A DNA stretch of 64,000 nt from Glutinoglossum americanum (Eukaryota; Ascomycota; Geoglossomycetes; Geoglossales; Geoglossaceae), in contig JAGHQL010000075.1 in NCBI GenBank assembly GCA_020080175.1, positions 1 to 64,000 of the forward strand. Reading direction: 5' to 3'. Shown here piece after piece: positions 1-10,180 of this stretch. A program made the translations under genes and the position numbers. Under the pieces are notes generated by a model that was given only the letters and a program-made list of their open reading frames with translations, was not told the origin of the DNA and did not search any database. The stretch's first letter is position 1; every line of letters starts with the position of its first letter.

Positions 1-1446
1 TCCCCATACAATTTTCAGTTATTACAGTGTAATAACTGGGATAATAAGTGTTAGGAGATGAGCAGCGAGCAGGGGGAGATGTCGCCCCCATATAAGGAGG
101 GTGGAGGTGGTTCGGCTGGTTGATATTTTCACTAGGTCGGGACCAGCAGACTTACAGGATGGGACTGTTTTCAAAGTAGTTAGAGTTATACCCAATTGTC
201 ATCCTCTTTTCCATTTAGTATGTTCAGAACTAAACGAGTTGAAAGTGAATGCCCGGCTGATATGGTGAACGTGCTAAACGAAAGACGAGAAACGGATAAA
301 TACAACTGACTACTGTTTGAAAACAGCCTCATCCTATGCCTGAAGGTCTTATTATTAGTATCTTCTGAGACGGGCTTGTCTATGTCAGCGCTGGTCAGGC
401 TGTCTATCACTATAGCAATCGTGTCTTCGATTTTACATTCGTACGATTATGCCCTGAATTGGGAATCACTTCTTTTATGAGACGGGGGTAAACCTGCAAT
501 TTCAAATTTCAGTGCGCTTTGATAGAAGTTTTAATGCTAAAGGTAGACAATTTCAAAACGCTAAGACACATGCACTGCTTAAAACCCCCCCTGTACATCC
601 GTCTGGGTTGAGAAAGTAGCCACCGCATAAAACAATGAACTGATGGGGTATTTGACAAAACCCTTGATATGTGTGACGCCCTTTTTCTTTGGGGTGGTGG
701 GAGGGGCTGCGGGGCTTTCGTTCCTGGATACAACCAGCTACCGCTAAAGCAGCCACCGCCGAAACGAAATTCATACAAGCGCCCCCGCTCCGCAAGGAAC
801 CATTGCCATTTCACTCCCAGACAACACCACTTGTAGCGGAGCTCCGTCGTTAAGCCTGAAACCTTAGCTTTATCACGGACGGCTGGCCTCCCTAACCCCA
901 TGTCGTACATAAGCATTCCACACAATGTCCACTGGCGAATATCGATAACTGATGCTTGTGTGGCATCCCGACTCATCTAAGCTTAACACATTCTATGCTA
1001 TTGCTCCCAAGTGCAAGGTCCCATAGGTCATTTTATTTTCTATTACATCATTGATACCGAAAAGTTATACGCTAAGCTTTCCTTTGGCTGAAAGAGTGCT
1101 GGTTGCTGTTGCATACGCTCTCGTAAGTTTCCACCTCATTCCTCATCTAACGGATAACAACTGACGCTGATAGACAATACAAAGTTGGGGCGTCATCAGC
1201 ACCAGCAACTACTCTCTTCCGTGCCATTAAATATTAGAATATGCCGACCTTGCTACTGCACAAGCACAGCCGCCCTCCCTGTCTGGGACACTGTATTGCC
1301 TGCTAGTTGGGTTGCGCTGACGACACCAGACAAAGATCGCCACCGACCGAGACATCATTAGAAACCCCTTAATCCAACGGGTAATGAGTATCGAATATGC
1401 ATTTCGAACGTATATATACGCGTATGCAAAGTATTTGTATAGCGTA
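1..1446. other. Left-edge stretch without a supported gene
   Basis: No open frame here shows recognisable motifs, consistent splice sites or a plausible start with coding context. Frames on the minus strand around 0.5-1.0 kb are open but look like chance or eroded sequence. I see nothing functional that I can defend. Confidence 0.5.
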
Positions 1447-3330
1447 CTAACGAGTTGATGTCGCCCGCGAGAATTGTTCGTCAACCAGCTCTTTCTCGTC
1501 GGCCCGTCGTTTGCGCTTGACCTCGGTAGGAAAGAAAGTCTTGAAGAATCTCTGGCGTTCACCGCATATGTTGTCGGCATCCGCGATCATGACTGTATCC
1601 TGGCGACAGATTGGACAACGTACGGCTTTGCATCTCTGGAGTTTTACCATGCAACGAATACAGAATACGTGACCACATGCTAGACGAACTGCACAACAAA
1701 TTAGTTGAATATCTGCTTCCAATTTTAGTCTGTGAGACTTACTAGGCATAAAGGCTATGTCTGTACAGACGGGGCAACTATAATCCTCTAGTTGTGGAAC
1801 GACGGAAACGATCTCTGATAAAAAGAGAGATCCGACCGTATTCAGGAATGGACGCACGCCATCGGAGGAGTAATCCAGTTTCAAAAACTGTAGGAACGGT
1901 AGCCGAACTCTGATCAAGGCATGAGCAACCAGTGAAAGCTATCGAAGTAGAAGTTTGAGGCGCTTACGATACGTTTGTGTTGTTCTCGAACTTTTCAAGC
2001 ACTTGCACAACGGCTTGATGTTGGTAGGCTAAGAAACTCTGGAACTGAAGGTTGTTGATCAATACTTCAAAGAGCTCGATCAGAAGCGGGCGACTCCCTT
2101 CGCAGCGAAAATTGGCAGACTATAGATCCTTTGTTAGTTCGATGTCCTCGGTAGACTATGTCTGGGGATTGAAATGTGCAATGCGAAAATTGATACTGCT
2201 TTTGACTTACCAGGCGTGCCTTAGCGATATGGTTTTGCAGTCCCATCAAGCGCTGCACGGGAGTTAGCTGACTGTTTGACCCAGTTGTCCCATCGGCCCC
2301 GGTGTTGAGAATATTAGCGTCAAGAAACAGTTTAAGGACTTTCCTCCAAACGTCAAGGTCAGATTTCTTTCCGGATAGGCGGCGAGGCGTAGTAACTCTC
2401 GCAAGACTATGGTTGAGTCGTGCCATCCTTTCTTCTGTCTTATGTATCTGCTGATGCTGCAGCATATGCAGAGCAAATGCGTGTCCAGCAAGAGTTCTAA
2501 AGAATATTGTTCCCCCCCTTACGGGTATCTCGACGGTTTTAAGCGAGCTGATTCCTGGTCAGAAACATTGCTTCTGCGGGATAGTATGAGCATACCATTG
2601 CTCGCAAGATCGCTCTCTGGCGCTGGATAACTTGACCGTCTCCATCTCCCGGATCCAGTCAATAAAATCGCGAGATGACTGCTGCAACAGTTCCAAACTC
2701 TCGCACTTATTGCCCTGAAATGCTAGCGAGTTCGTCTCCGTAGCGCTCTCCGAAGAGCGTGTACGATCGCTTCGTTGCTCTGTCATTATGGGACATTGTT
2801 TGCGTCTGACCAGGGTTCTATAGATCTTGCGAGCTTTGCTCTTTTGGATATCGCTATCCGTTTCGATTCGACGGTTATTATCGATATCGACACTCAAGTA
2901 GAATTCGAACGTGAATTCCGTCTCAGAGACTGTACACAGATGATAAACATAATCGATGAGCTGCTCTTTCAAGAAGTAACGATAAAGTATATACCCCTAA
3001 ATTCACCCTCGATAAAAGGGTTGCATTCGCTATCCGAGATTGACTGATCCGAGCGTAAGGTGTTACTGTCGGCCATGAACCGTAAGAGTGTACTATCCAA
3101 CCCAATGGTAAACCTGTAGTATAGAGGGTTAATGCATATGAGCCAACATCGATGCTTGATCGCTACATACATCTGCTGGCTGATCTTGTTGACGAGAGCA
3201 TGTAGAAATTGCCAGTCGACTGCTGCATTTTGCCAATCTTGCGCGCCAGGCTCGGGCTGCTTTGATAACATTCGCGAGAAAACCGGTCAGTATAGTAAAG
3301 TGTGTGTTTGTGATCGTAAACTGCCTATTC
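1447..3330 (-). CDS. SPX-RING type E3 ubiquitin ligase (multi-exon)
   Basis: The C-terminal exons encode a RING finger: CPVC, then an ACGHVFCIRC core and CPIC, followed by a basic tail resembling fungal RING-14/SPX-RING proteins. Junctions that keep frame: exons 1447-1688, 1743-1909, 1968-2119 and 2211-2554, with introns of 54, 58 and 91 nt. The intron at 1689-1742 restores the family's PxRLxCGHVFC sequence. Upstream exons contain the family's linker with a WRK-LFLDA segment and an EIPV segment. The family joins an N-terminal SPX domain, which senses inositol pyrophosphate/phosphate, to a RING that recruits an E2. The SPX part (about 2.6-3.3 kb) is only faintly recognisable. The junction near 2554-2600 does not keep phase with a normal intron, and I could not find the start codon. 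The N-terminal half may be eroded. Confidence 0.7.
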
Positions 3331-3941
3331 AGCAAGTTAAAACTAATGATGCTGTGCTGAGTCTGGGGCAAGTTCTTGAGCTCGATAGAAGAAATAAGGC
3401 GGCATCGATCTAGACTGTGGTTGGTTTCGTCAAATCATGTCCCATCAGTGACATGCGCTGCGTCTGTCACTCGGCTCTATTCATTGGCGGGCTTCGCATT
3501 TATCCGTCGGTCAGTACGAAAAGCCGAATCCATCACTACTGATGTGCCCGAATATGCCTCAGCTTCTTGTTGAAGAGAAAGTTTACAGCTGAGAAGAGCA
3601 AATCCTACTCGCCATTGCTGCTTCACAGATATTCCACATCTAGATGAAATGTAACATTTGATTACAAACCAGTTTTAGGGGATCATGTAATCAAGCCAGC
3701 TAGGAAAGGAATAAATAGTCAAACATGAAGGAAATTGACAGCTGGTTGTGTGAGACGATTTTGAGCGATTCTATACTCAAGTACTTCGTAGTCCAGAAGG
3801 AAAGGAATGCCATCCAGGAAGCATCTCGAAGATCATAAAGAGAGGTAAACTGGGTAGAGCAATGCTCATCCGGAGGGGTCGGAGGGGCCTATCCAGCCGA
3901 AAGCAAGAGGATAGTTACCATCTATTCTTTCCAGCCTCTTT
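3331..3941. other. Intergenic, no gene seen
   Basis: This lies between the uncertain 5' end of the SPX-RING gene and the ACR3 fragment. It may hold the missing first exon of the former, but no ATG followed by an SPX-like start was found. Confidence 0.4.
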
Positions 3942-4600
3942 TCAGCCCCAGCTGTCTAACCATATAGTCGGTTCCAGTAGCACCGGTACCTCGATCAGTG
4001 GCCCAACAGTCGCTGCTAACGCTTGATCGCTATTGATCCCAAACGTCGCAACTGCCACAGCTATAGCAAGCTCGAAATTACTACCGGCAGCTGTGAAACT
4101 CTGAGTGTATCCCAGCCGACACCCGAAGCCTAAACGAAGGGTAATGAATAGGGTAATAAAGAAATGACTCCCAAGTAAACGATGAGCAGAGCAGCAACAA
4201 CCGAGGCGATCTAGTGAACAACTTACTTTTCTTGAGGAGCGAAGAGGGTGAGGATGGTGAAAAGTAGTCCAAGGGGTGAAAACGGATTGATACACTTGAG
4301 GGATTTCGTGTCGTGCTAGGCAGGGCTAACGGCTTTGCGGAGGGCGAAACGGGTGATGACGGCAGCACCTAGCGGAATGCCTAGGAAGACAGCGGCGCTC
4401 TGGGTAACAGTAGAATAATCGACAGATATGACATCCTTAGAGCGGCTGATGACCTTGATGAAGAAAGCTGCAAGTGGAGTATAGAGGACCATCTGGAGTA
4501 TGGAGTTTATAGCAACGAGAATAGCACAATATTCGGCATCTCCGTCAGCAAGTGTGTTCTAGACCAAAACCTGTTCCATCTAGTCGATTGGTTGCAAAAC
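3942..4600 (-). pseudogene. ACR3-type arsenite efflux transporter fragment, decayed
   Basis: Read on the minus strand, the region matches the C-terminal part of fungal ACR3 arsenite/H+ antiporters. Recognisable stretches are [73 protein letters not shown] and [16 protein letters not shown]. Intact ACR3 proteins have about ten membrane helices and extrude arsenite. Here roughly the last 170 residues survive and the N-terminal half is absent. In-frame stops fall at 4559-4561 and 4316-4318, where the family has Trp (TGG to TAG), and at 4223-4225 and 4211-4213, where CAA/CAG is expected. All four fit C-to-T change at CpA, the signature of repeat-induced point mutation. At least one frame slip follows. 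It cannot make a working pump. Confidence 0.85.
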
Positions 4601-4827
4601 TCACGAGACGCTGTGGAGGATTATCATTACTCAAAAGGAGATGCCATCATTAATGCAAGCCTAGCCCAGATACTCAATATATCTATAGCACTATACAGGA
4701 GATTAAATTAATAAATCACTCTATTTCACCCAGTTTCCGCCAATACTATGTTTCCATCACTTTACAGCCTCATCGAGTGATCTGAAAGGTGTTCTACAGC
4801 ATTAGAGTACTTGTCATCTACATCACA

Positions 4828-5649
4828 TCAAACCCTTACATCTGCGGGAGGTTCCCTATCCCGTCCCGGTAGGTCAGTCTGGCTACCCGATCTGCTACCT
4901 TCCCCAGTCTGCTGAGTGACGCCTCGCCCCGGCACAACAATATAACTGTCCGGCCTATTATTTTCCTCGGTCTGCCTAGCGGCTGCATACATCTGCTCGA
5001 CGGTCAAGATCTCCTTCCAGACATCCAACCCTTGTTTTCCCACTCTAATTTCTCGTTCTCGCTCCTCGATGTAGACTCTGACGTTGCGCCAGACATTCCA
5101 ATCCTGCCGCAACCGGTTTGGCAATCCCTGACCTTTCATCAATGCGATTACGCCGGCAAGCGCGGTATTCACCCCACCGAATGCCGCGATAATCGTGTGA
5201 TTTACGCTCGAAGCGCCGAAGGCGGTAAGGCATGCGGCGATGATGATTTGGAGAAAGAGGCAGAAGGAGATGAAGTTATCACAAATGTGATAGGCGAATT
5301 TGCTGTTACGCTCCGAGTGGCATATGGAGGTGTAGATACCACGATTCTTACTAGAGATTGCATCTCTGGCTTGAGGAACTGGCATACCCAGGGCGGTTTG
5401 GAACCTGATGAGGTCGTCACTCGGAAGACCCAGGGCGGTTTGAAAAGTTTCGAGATCGCTGTTCGCGGGAGAGTTCGAGCGAGCGGTATCTGCAGCCGCA
5501 GGCCTATCGCCGGAAGGCTTTCGAGAGCTACCTGGGCTGTTGGCGATCAGGGGCTTGAGGGTTGAAGCTGGGGCGGAGGGGATAGACGGTCCGCCGTCGG
5601 TAGCTGGACTGGAAGAGGAGGCTTGGGAGCGAAAACCACTTTGCAACAT
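4828..5649 (-). CDS. SLATT-family two-transmembrane protein (fungal type), 273 aa
   Basis: The protein has a disordered Ser/Pro/Ala-rich N-terminus (residues 1-100). A conserved lead-in, GIYTSICHSER..AYHICD, precedes two membrane helices at about 126-146 and 151-172. A short MKGQGLPNRLRQDWNVWR segment and a charged helix EEREREIRVGK follow. This order matches the fungal SLATT (SMODS and SLOG-associating 2TM) domain. In prokaryotes the domain is a predicted pore-forming effector of nucleotide-signalled defence systems; its fungal role is unknown. The ORF is uninterrupted from an ATG. A 15-bp exact direct repeat (5386-5400 and 5428-5442, 42 bp apart) makes an in-frame duplication carrying FQTALG twice. 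The acidic/polar tail after the domain is low complexity. Function beyond membrane insertion is inference. Confidence 0.85.
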   Translation of the reverse strand: MLQSGFRSQASSSSPATDGGPSIPSAPASTLKPLIANSPGSSRKPSGDRPAAADTARSNSPANSDLETFQTALGLPSDDLIRFQTALGMPVPQARDAISSKNRGIYTSICHSERNSKFAYHICDNFISFCLFLQIIIAACLTAFGASSVNHTIIAAFGGVNTALAGVIALMKGQGLPNRLRQDWNVWRNVRVYIEEREREIRVGKQGLDVWKEILTVEQMYAAARQTEENNRPDSYIVVPGRGVTQQTGEGSRSGSQTDLPGRDREPPADVRV

Positions 5650-5794
5650 GTTCGAAGTCTAAGCCAACTGTAGAATACTGAGAGCACGGAGATGCGATGG
5701 GGATCTCGAGGGGCCTGAATGAGGTTGGGATGCTGGGGAGGAAGCGGTAAGGAATTTGAACTTGTGAATCAGGCCACAGCAGCTGACGTGCGGG

Positions 5795-5970
5795 CTTGCA
5801 GCGCTTGTATCGCCATATGATTGGCCGAATTCGGAAAAAAGCTCCTTTTTCCTGAGGATTCCTTGATTCGTTGGCCGATGCGGGCCCAGCCCGCGACAAA
5901 GGGCTATTGGCGGTTTTGGGTGAAGCGAATTGGCTGCAATTTCCACTAAAGTTGTGAAAACGGGTGAAAT
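5795..5970 (-). repeat. Diverged dispersed repeat, copy 1
   Basis: Read on the minus strand this segment resembles the plus strand at about 9.99-10.18 kb. Shared blocks include CGCCAAT, CCCTTTGT, AATCCTC, GGAAAAAGGAG and TTCGGCCAAT. In translation both copies give FGQ-Y-DTS-A-like strings, so it may be an eroded coding repeat. The family is unknown. Confidence 0.45.
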
Positions 5971-7399
5971 CACGCCTTGACTCTTGATTGGCGCGGCAGG
6001 ATCGTAGCAATAGCCAATTGGATCAACTCCACCGCGATGATATGACTAGAAATGGTCTTCTGCCGCCTGTGCACCCCGCCAGCGCCAACACATTCCCAAG
6101 CAGCCTTCAACCTGACCTCCTACGCAAATTAGTAGTTAAACCTGCCCCCAGTGGGATTAGGGCGGTGCCCGAGAATTCTGCGCAAAGACCAGTTGAACGA
6201 GTATCACAACTTAGGGGACTCGACTACCTAAGCTAGTGGCCGGTCGCCCAAACTCCAGTTAAAGGTAAGTAAAATTCTCAACAGGCTTCTTCTCTCGGGT
6301 GACGCCGCACCGGCCGGGCACGAGCTGATGGAGGATAGGGGATACCGGGCTGCCCGACGGACGATCAATGGGCGGATCGTGTCACTAGGAGACGACCTTT
6401 GGCGGTTGAAACGAGAGCTGCAGCCCTCCTCACTCCCGATAATGAGGGCGCGTTTACTTCTACTTTGCTTCATCTCTACAAAGCCAGCGAGGGGCGGTCC
6501 TCTTCCATGCAGAAAGAAATGAAACGCAGCGAAGAGAAAGGCACCCGGCCATCTCGGACTCTAGGGAGGGTGGAGGGGACAGATTGGTTGATATAAAGCT
6601 GACTCGCATTAACGATACCGATACCGTTCCTCACGCCACATGCTCTTATCCATAAATATACCTCATTACCCTGCCTCAAGCTGAACTAAATACCAGAACA
6701 AGAGTTAGGCACGATAAGTTTCTTTCCCCGTTGGATACTGCACCGCCAATTACCTACGCCGGGTAACCACCCTAGCCCTATCCACCAAGGACTCCGATTC
6801 GAGGATTCTAATCCCTCCAGGATCTTGGCTGCTTCGACGTCATCTGCACCATTCCTTCAGCAAATACCGTCGAGGCCTCTTCCCAAAATCCATGTCTGGC
6901 TTGATGTTCCGGCGAATATAAAGCCCCGGGTTTGCCCAAATATACCATATCCCATCTACGTACTTCCTCATAGACTTGAGTGGGCGGGTAGAACGATGCA
7001 ACGTCCACAACTTGTCTGTGCATTAGCAAATCCCCTTTCTCGCGGCTCCTGCGACAAATTTTTTCAGCTTGCCCGCCCATCGCGATTTGTTCGAAATATT
7101 TTCATCGGCATGGAGTGGTTGACGAATGGGATGACGGGGGCGACCCCACACTAAATCCCTTGGCCCCCACCATCGGCGAAAAGAATGTTATTGGCTTGTG
7201 CCTGGTGTCAGACGGCCAAAGTGAATAAGGGGCGCGCCCAACGGTCCTCCCTGATAAACTTTAAAACGCCCCCCGATCGGCTCAGGGAGACTTCTTCTAG
7301 TAGGATATTCTTGGTAGGTTGGTTATCTGCTTCGATAAAACCCATCGCCGAACTCACCCAAGGTTTCTTCGCATGTCGCCGCACTAGCACCCGCTGAAT
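5971..7399. other. Intergenic, no confident gene
   Basis: Several short frames are open on both strands, including a minus-strand frame at 6.8-7.08 kb with fairly protein-like composition. None has a recognised motif or clean splice partners. The last few hundred bases presumably hold the promoter of the gene starting at 7400. Confidence 0.4.
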
Positions 7400-8554
7400 A
7401 TGGCACCAGCCGCGCCTGATAGATCCTCCTTAAACCACCCGTTGACAAGCGTAGCAGCAGCAGGCGTCGTCTCGTGGCAAAGTGCTTTCTGGACGTTGGT
7501 TCCCCTAGGCCTCAATTCCATGACTCAGCCCTCTGGAAGAGTCTGCGGCTTCGACGTCCGTCATCGGGCTTTCATCCGTAGTTCCCCCATCGTGTGCGCA
7601 ACTGATGGTGTTGATGTGCTGGCGCAGATGCTGTGTTTCGTCTGCCTGGGTGACAGCCCTCGCACTGCCGCACGGCGTGTTGCGAGAGGGCGGCTGAGAG
7701 ATGTTAAGGATGTCGACTGCGCAAACAACGGGTTTTCCGGCCTGGAAGGTAATCGCGTATTTCGGATGCTCGGGTTCTTCTTCGGGGCACTACCCCAAGT
7801 CGTGAAGCTCTTGGGAATGGAGGGTATTCCGTGGACAAAAGTGTGGGGTTTTGCGTTTTTCGTATCGTTCCTAATCCTTGAATTGGTCATCGTCTGGGTA
7901 GGGCGTGGGTGGGAGGAGGATGCTTCGTTGAAGGAGCCCGAATCGCCGACCTTTCGGCGTGCTGAGGAAACGCTGAGAGCCGCTAGCAACATGTACGGAA
8001 TCATCTCTGTCGCGATGACGGTGGGGGTGTGGTACTCCGCGACAGATGCAATTATACAAAAGTACATGTGCGATCCCAACCATGCAACAACGTTGTCCGG
8101 AGTTATCCCTCAAAACCGATCTGCGACATACACCCTTTGCAGTACACTCGTTGTTATCCTGGCTTACCTCGCTTCCCTGGGTTATGTGACGATTTCAACG
8201 TCGGGCGTCATGAAAGTCGTCACGACCGTCACCCCAAAAATTTTTTATTTCGGGTCTTTCGTCATGTCGGGAAGAAATGCCATTTGCCACCCCGCGGGCT
8301 TCCGGTCAAGTCGAGAGTCCTTTCTTTTCGGGTCCGGCCTGGCGCTTGTCTGGGCAATAGCCATGGGCTTGACGAGAGGTTATCCTTCTCCATTCCTTCG
8401 GCCGCACATAGTTAGGAGCATGGAACCCCCAGAAGCTGACAGCCTTGTCATGTATTTCCTTTGCGAAAACTTTCTTGTTGCTCTTGTGTATTATTGCTTC
8501 CGGTATGAGGCCGGTGGGACAGTAAAGCCTGCGTGGACGGAAACATTTGGCTGA
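7400..8554 (+). CDS. Fungal multi-pass membrane protein of unknown function, 384 aa
   Basis: A single uninterrupted frame starts from ATG. Hydrophobic segments are visible around residues 150-172 (WGFAFFVSFLILELVIVWVG), 196-216, 243-265, 310-330 and 345-365. The motif GALPQVVKLLGMEGIPWTK before the first strong helix recalls a lineage-specific family of Pezizomycotina membrane proteins with no assigned activity. The first 130 residues are poorly hydrophobic and could include mis-called sequence or a missed intron, so the start is uncertain. No neighbour suggests a pathway. I do not recognise a transporter or enzyme signature. Confidence 0.65.
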   Translation: MAPAAPDRSSLNHPLTSVAAAGVVSWQSAFWTLVPLGLNSMTQPSGRVCGFDVRHRAFIRSSPIVCATDGVDVLAQMLCFVCLGDSPRTAARRVARGRLRDVKDVDCANNGFSGLEGNRVFRMLGFFFGALPQVVKLLGMEGIPWTKVWGFAFFVSFLILELVIVWVGRGWEEDASLKEPESPTFRRAEETLRAASNMYGIISVAMTVGVWYSATDAIIQKYMCDPNHATTLSGVIPQNRSATYTLCSTLVVILAYLASLGYVTISTSGVMKVVTTVTPKIFYFGSFVMSGRNAICHPAGFRSSRESFLFGSGLALVWAIAMGLTRGYPSPFLRPHIVRSMEPPEADSLVMYFLCENFLVALVYYCFRYEAGGTVKPAWTETFG

Positions 8555-9985
8555 TGTGGAAGGGTTAATGGCTTGGCTACCTTGGCTACCTTCGGTGATC
8601 TATGGTATGGATGCCAAATTCATGGGCTATATCGGCGGCGCTTTCAACTTTCAACTTTGTCTGATTCCCATCACTGCAATTGATCCGCACAATGTCTTCG
8701 TTTTATCATACATTTTTTACCCTTATTCCTAAGATTCTATATCTGTCCCAGTCATTTGCAAGTGACTCCCCGAATCCCCAGTACACAAGCCGATCCCAAG
8801 CTAGTTTTCCGAGGTGAGGCGGTAGCCAGTGTTCCTATTCAGGACTCCTCTGGGTTGTATCTTGAGAACCGCGCCCTCTGTATCCCCAACCCGATCCTGA
8901 GCTGGCTCTCTGTGGATGGAGCCCAACTCATGTGACCCTTAGGGTGGCGGAGTTGGGTCGCGAGACCGATTGTCGACGGGAGTCCGATAACGGCAGTATG
9001 CTACTAGAAGGACTAGGGTACTGCCACCAAAGCGCCGGCAGCAATTCCACCCATAGCCCCCCGAGCCAACCCATTGTGGTGTAGATGTGGCACTCCGTAT
9101 TGCTGTAGGGGGACAGTCTTACACAGGGAGACATCACCGCGGTCGTCTACGCCCAGCTCTGCGTGCGCGAGACCGAACGTTCGTTGTCATAATCCACAAA
9201 AAGACAATTTTTTTGAGAAAGGTAGACCCCGGTGCCGATACTATATCGTCGTTTGACACAGCAGACATAATACTAGGCCTATTTACCAGTGTATTCCCCT
9301 TGCTCGCCGCTTCCCCTCTCGCCGCTGACAAGTTCATGATGCGGCATCACTGTCTCGAACTCATCGCTCAGCGTCTTTGTCACGTAGATACGTCTAGGGA
9401 GTGCATGGCGGTTCCCTTAGGAGTGAGCTGCTAACCAGATGTTCGATGGGATTCGCACAGCGTTCGTACATCACTTATATAAAGGTGAATGCGTTCTGGA
9501 GAGTATTAATACAAGCTGTGAGAGTAAGCCCGGGATCCCTAAGAACGTCGAACGATTACCTAGAACCCTCTTGCAAAATTGGGCAGAGAGGCCACAACTA
9601 GCGGGAAGACAGTCTCCCGGGGACAAGTTTCCTATGGGGAGCGTAAGATAGTGGTTCGCCACGCCACCATAGAATAGAATAGATAACAATGAGTGATGTC
9701 GCAGGAGGTGTGATAGGAGGTGGGAAATCCCAACTTGAACTCGTTCAGGGCTATGAGTCACACGTTGTTGCTACAATTTTGTAGCGCCAAAAAAGCCCGA
9801 TTTTTCCAAAAAGAAGACTTTTTTCTCCGCGGAACGCCGCCGGATTAAAACGCATGACGGGATATTTATGCAGCATGAATCTAGCAGATAGGGTGTAGGG
9901 TGAATGGGTGCACCATGCGGCGAAAAGAGCTAAGAGCTTGTGATCGGTCTAACTGGATAGCTCCTTCATCTTCATCCCCGAATTC
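8555..9985. other. Intergenic, no gene seen
   Basis: The stretch just after the membrane protein gene contains a short tandem (CTTGGCTACC twice near 8575-8595). The rest shows only short frames without motifs. Confidence 0.45.
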
Positions 9986-10180
9986 CATAACTTTCCCCAC
10001 AACCCGCCAATCCCCTTTGTTGTTCATCTATGAGCTTGGGCACACAAACCCCAGCACCAGCGCATCTACAAATCAAGACGCACGTGTCTCGCTGAACAGA
10101 ATCCTCGGAAAAAGGAGTTTTTCTCAATTCGGCCAATAGTACGACGACACAAGCCCTGCAGCCCTTACCCAGCGAGGTCT
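9985..10180 (+). repeat. Diverged dispersed repeat, copy 2 (inverted relative to copy 1)
   Basis: This is the partner of the segment at 5.80-5.97 kb in opposite orientation. The best block is around 10098-10142 (AATCCTCGG, AAAAAGGAG, TTCGGCCAAT). The translation gives an FGQ-YDDTSPAA string interrupted by a stop, parallel to FGQSYGDTSAA in copy 1. It looks like an old duplicate diverged by point change. Confidence 0.45.

Noticed and set aside
6808-7080. Minus-strand 90-codon frame with protein-like composition
   Set aside because: No motif, no splice partners and an equally long frame on the opposite strand.
7561-8079. Minus-strand 172-codon frame
   Set aside because: It is the antisense shadow of the membrane-protein gene at 7400-8554.
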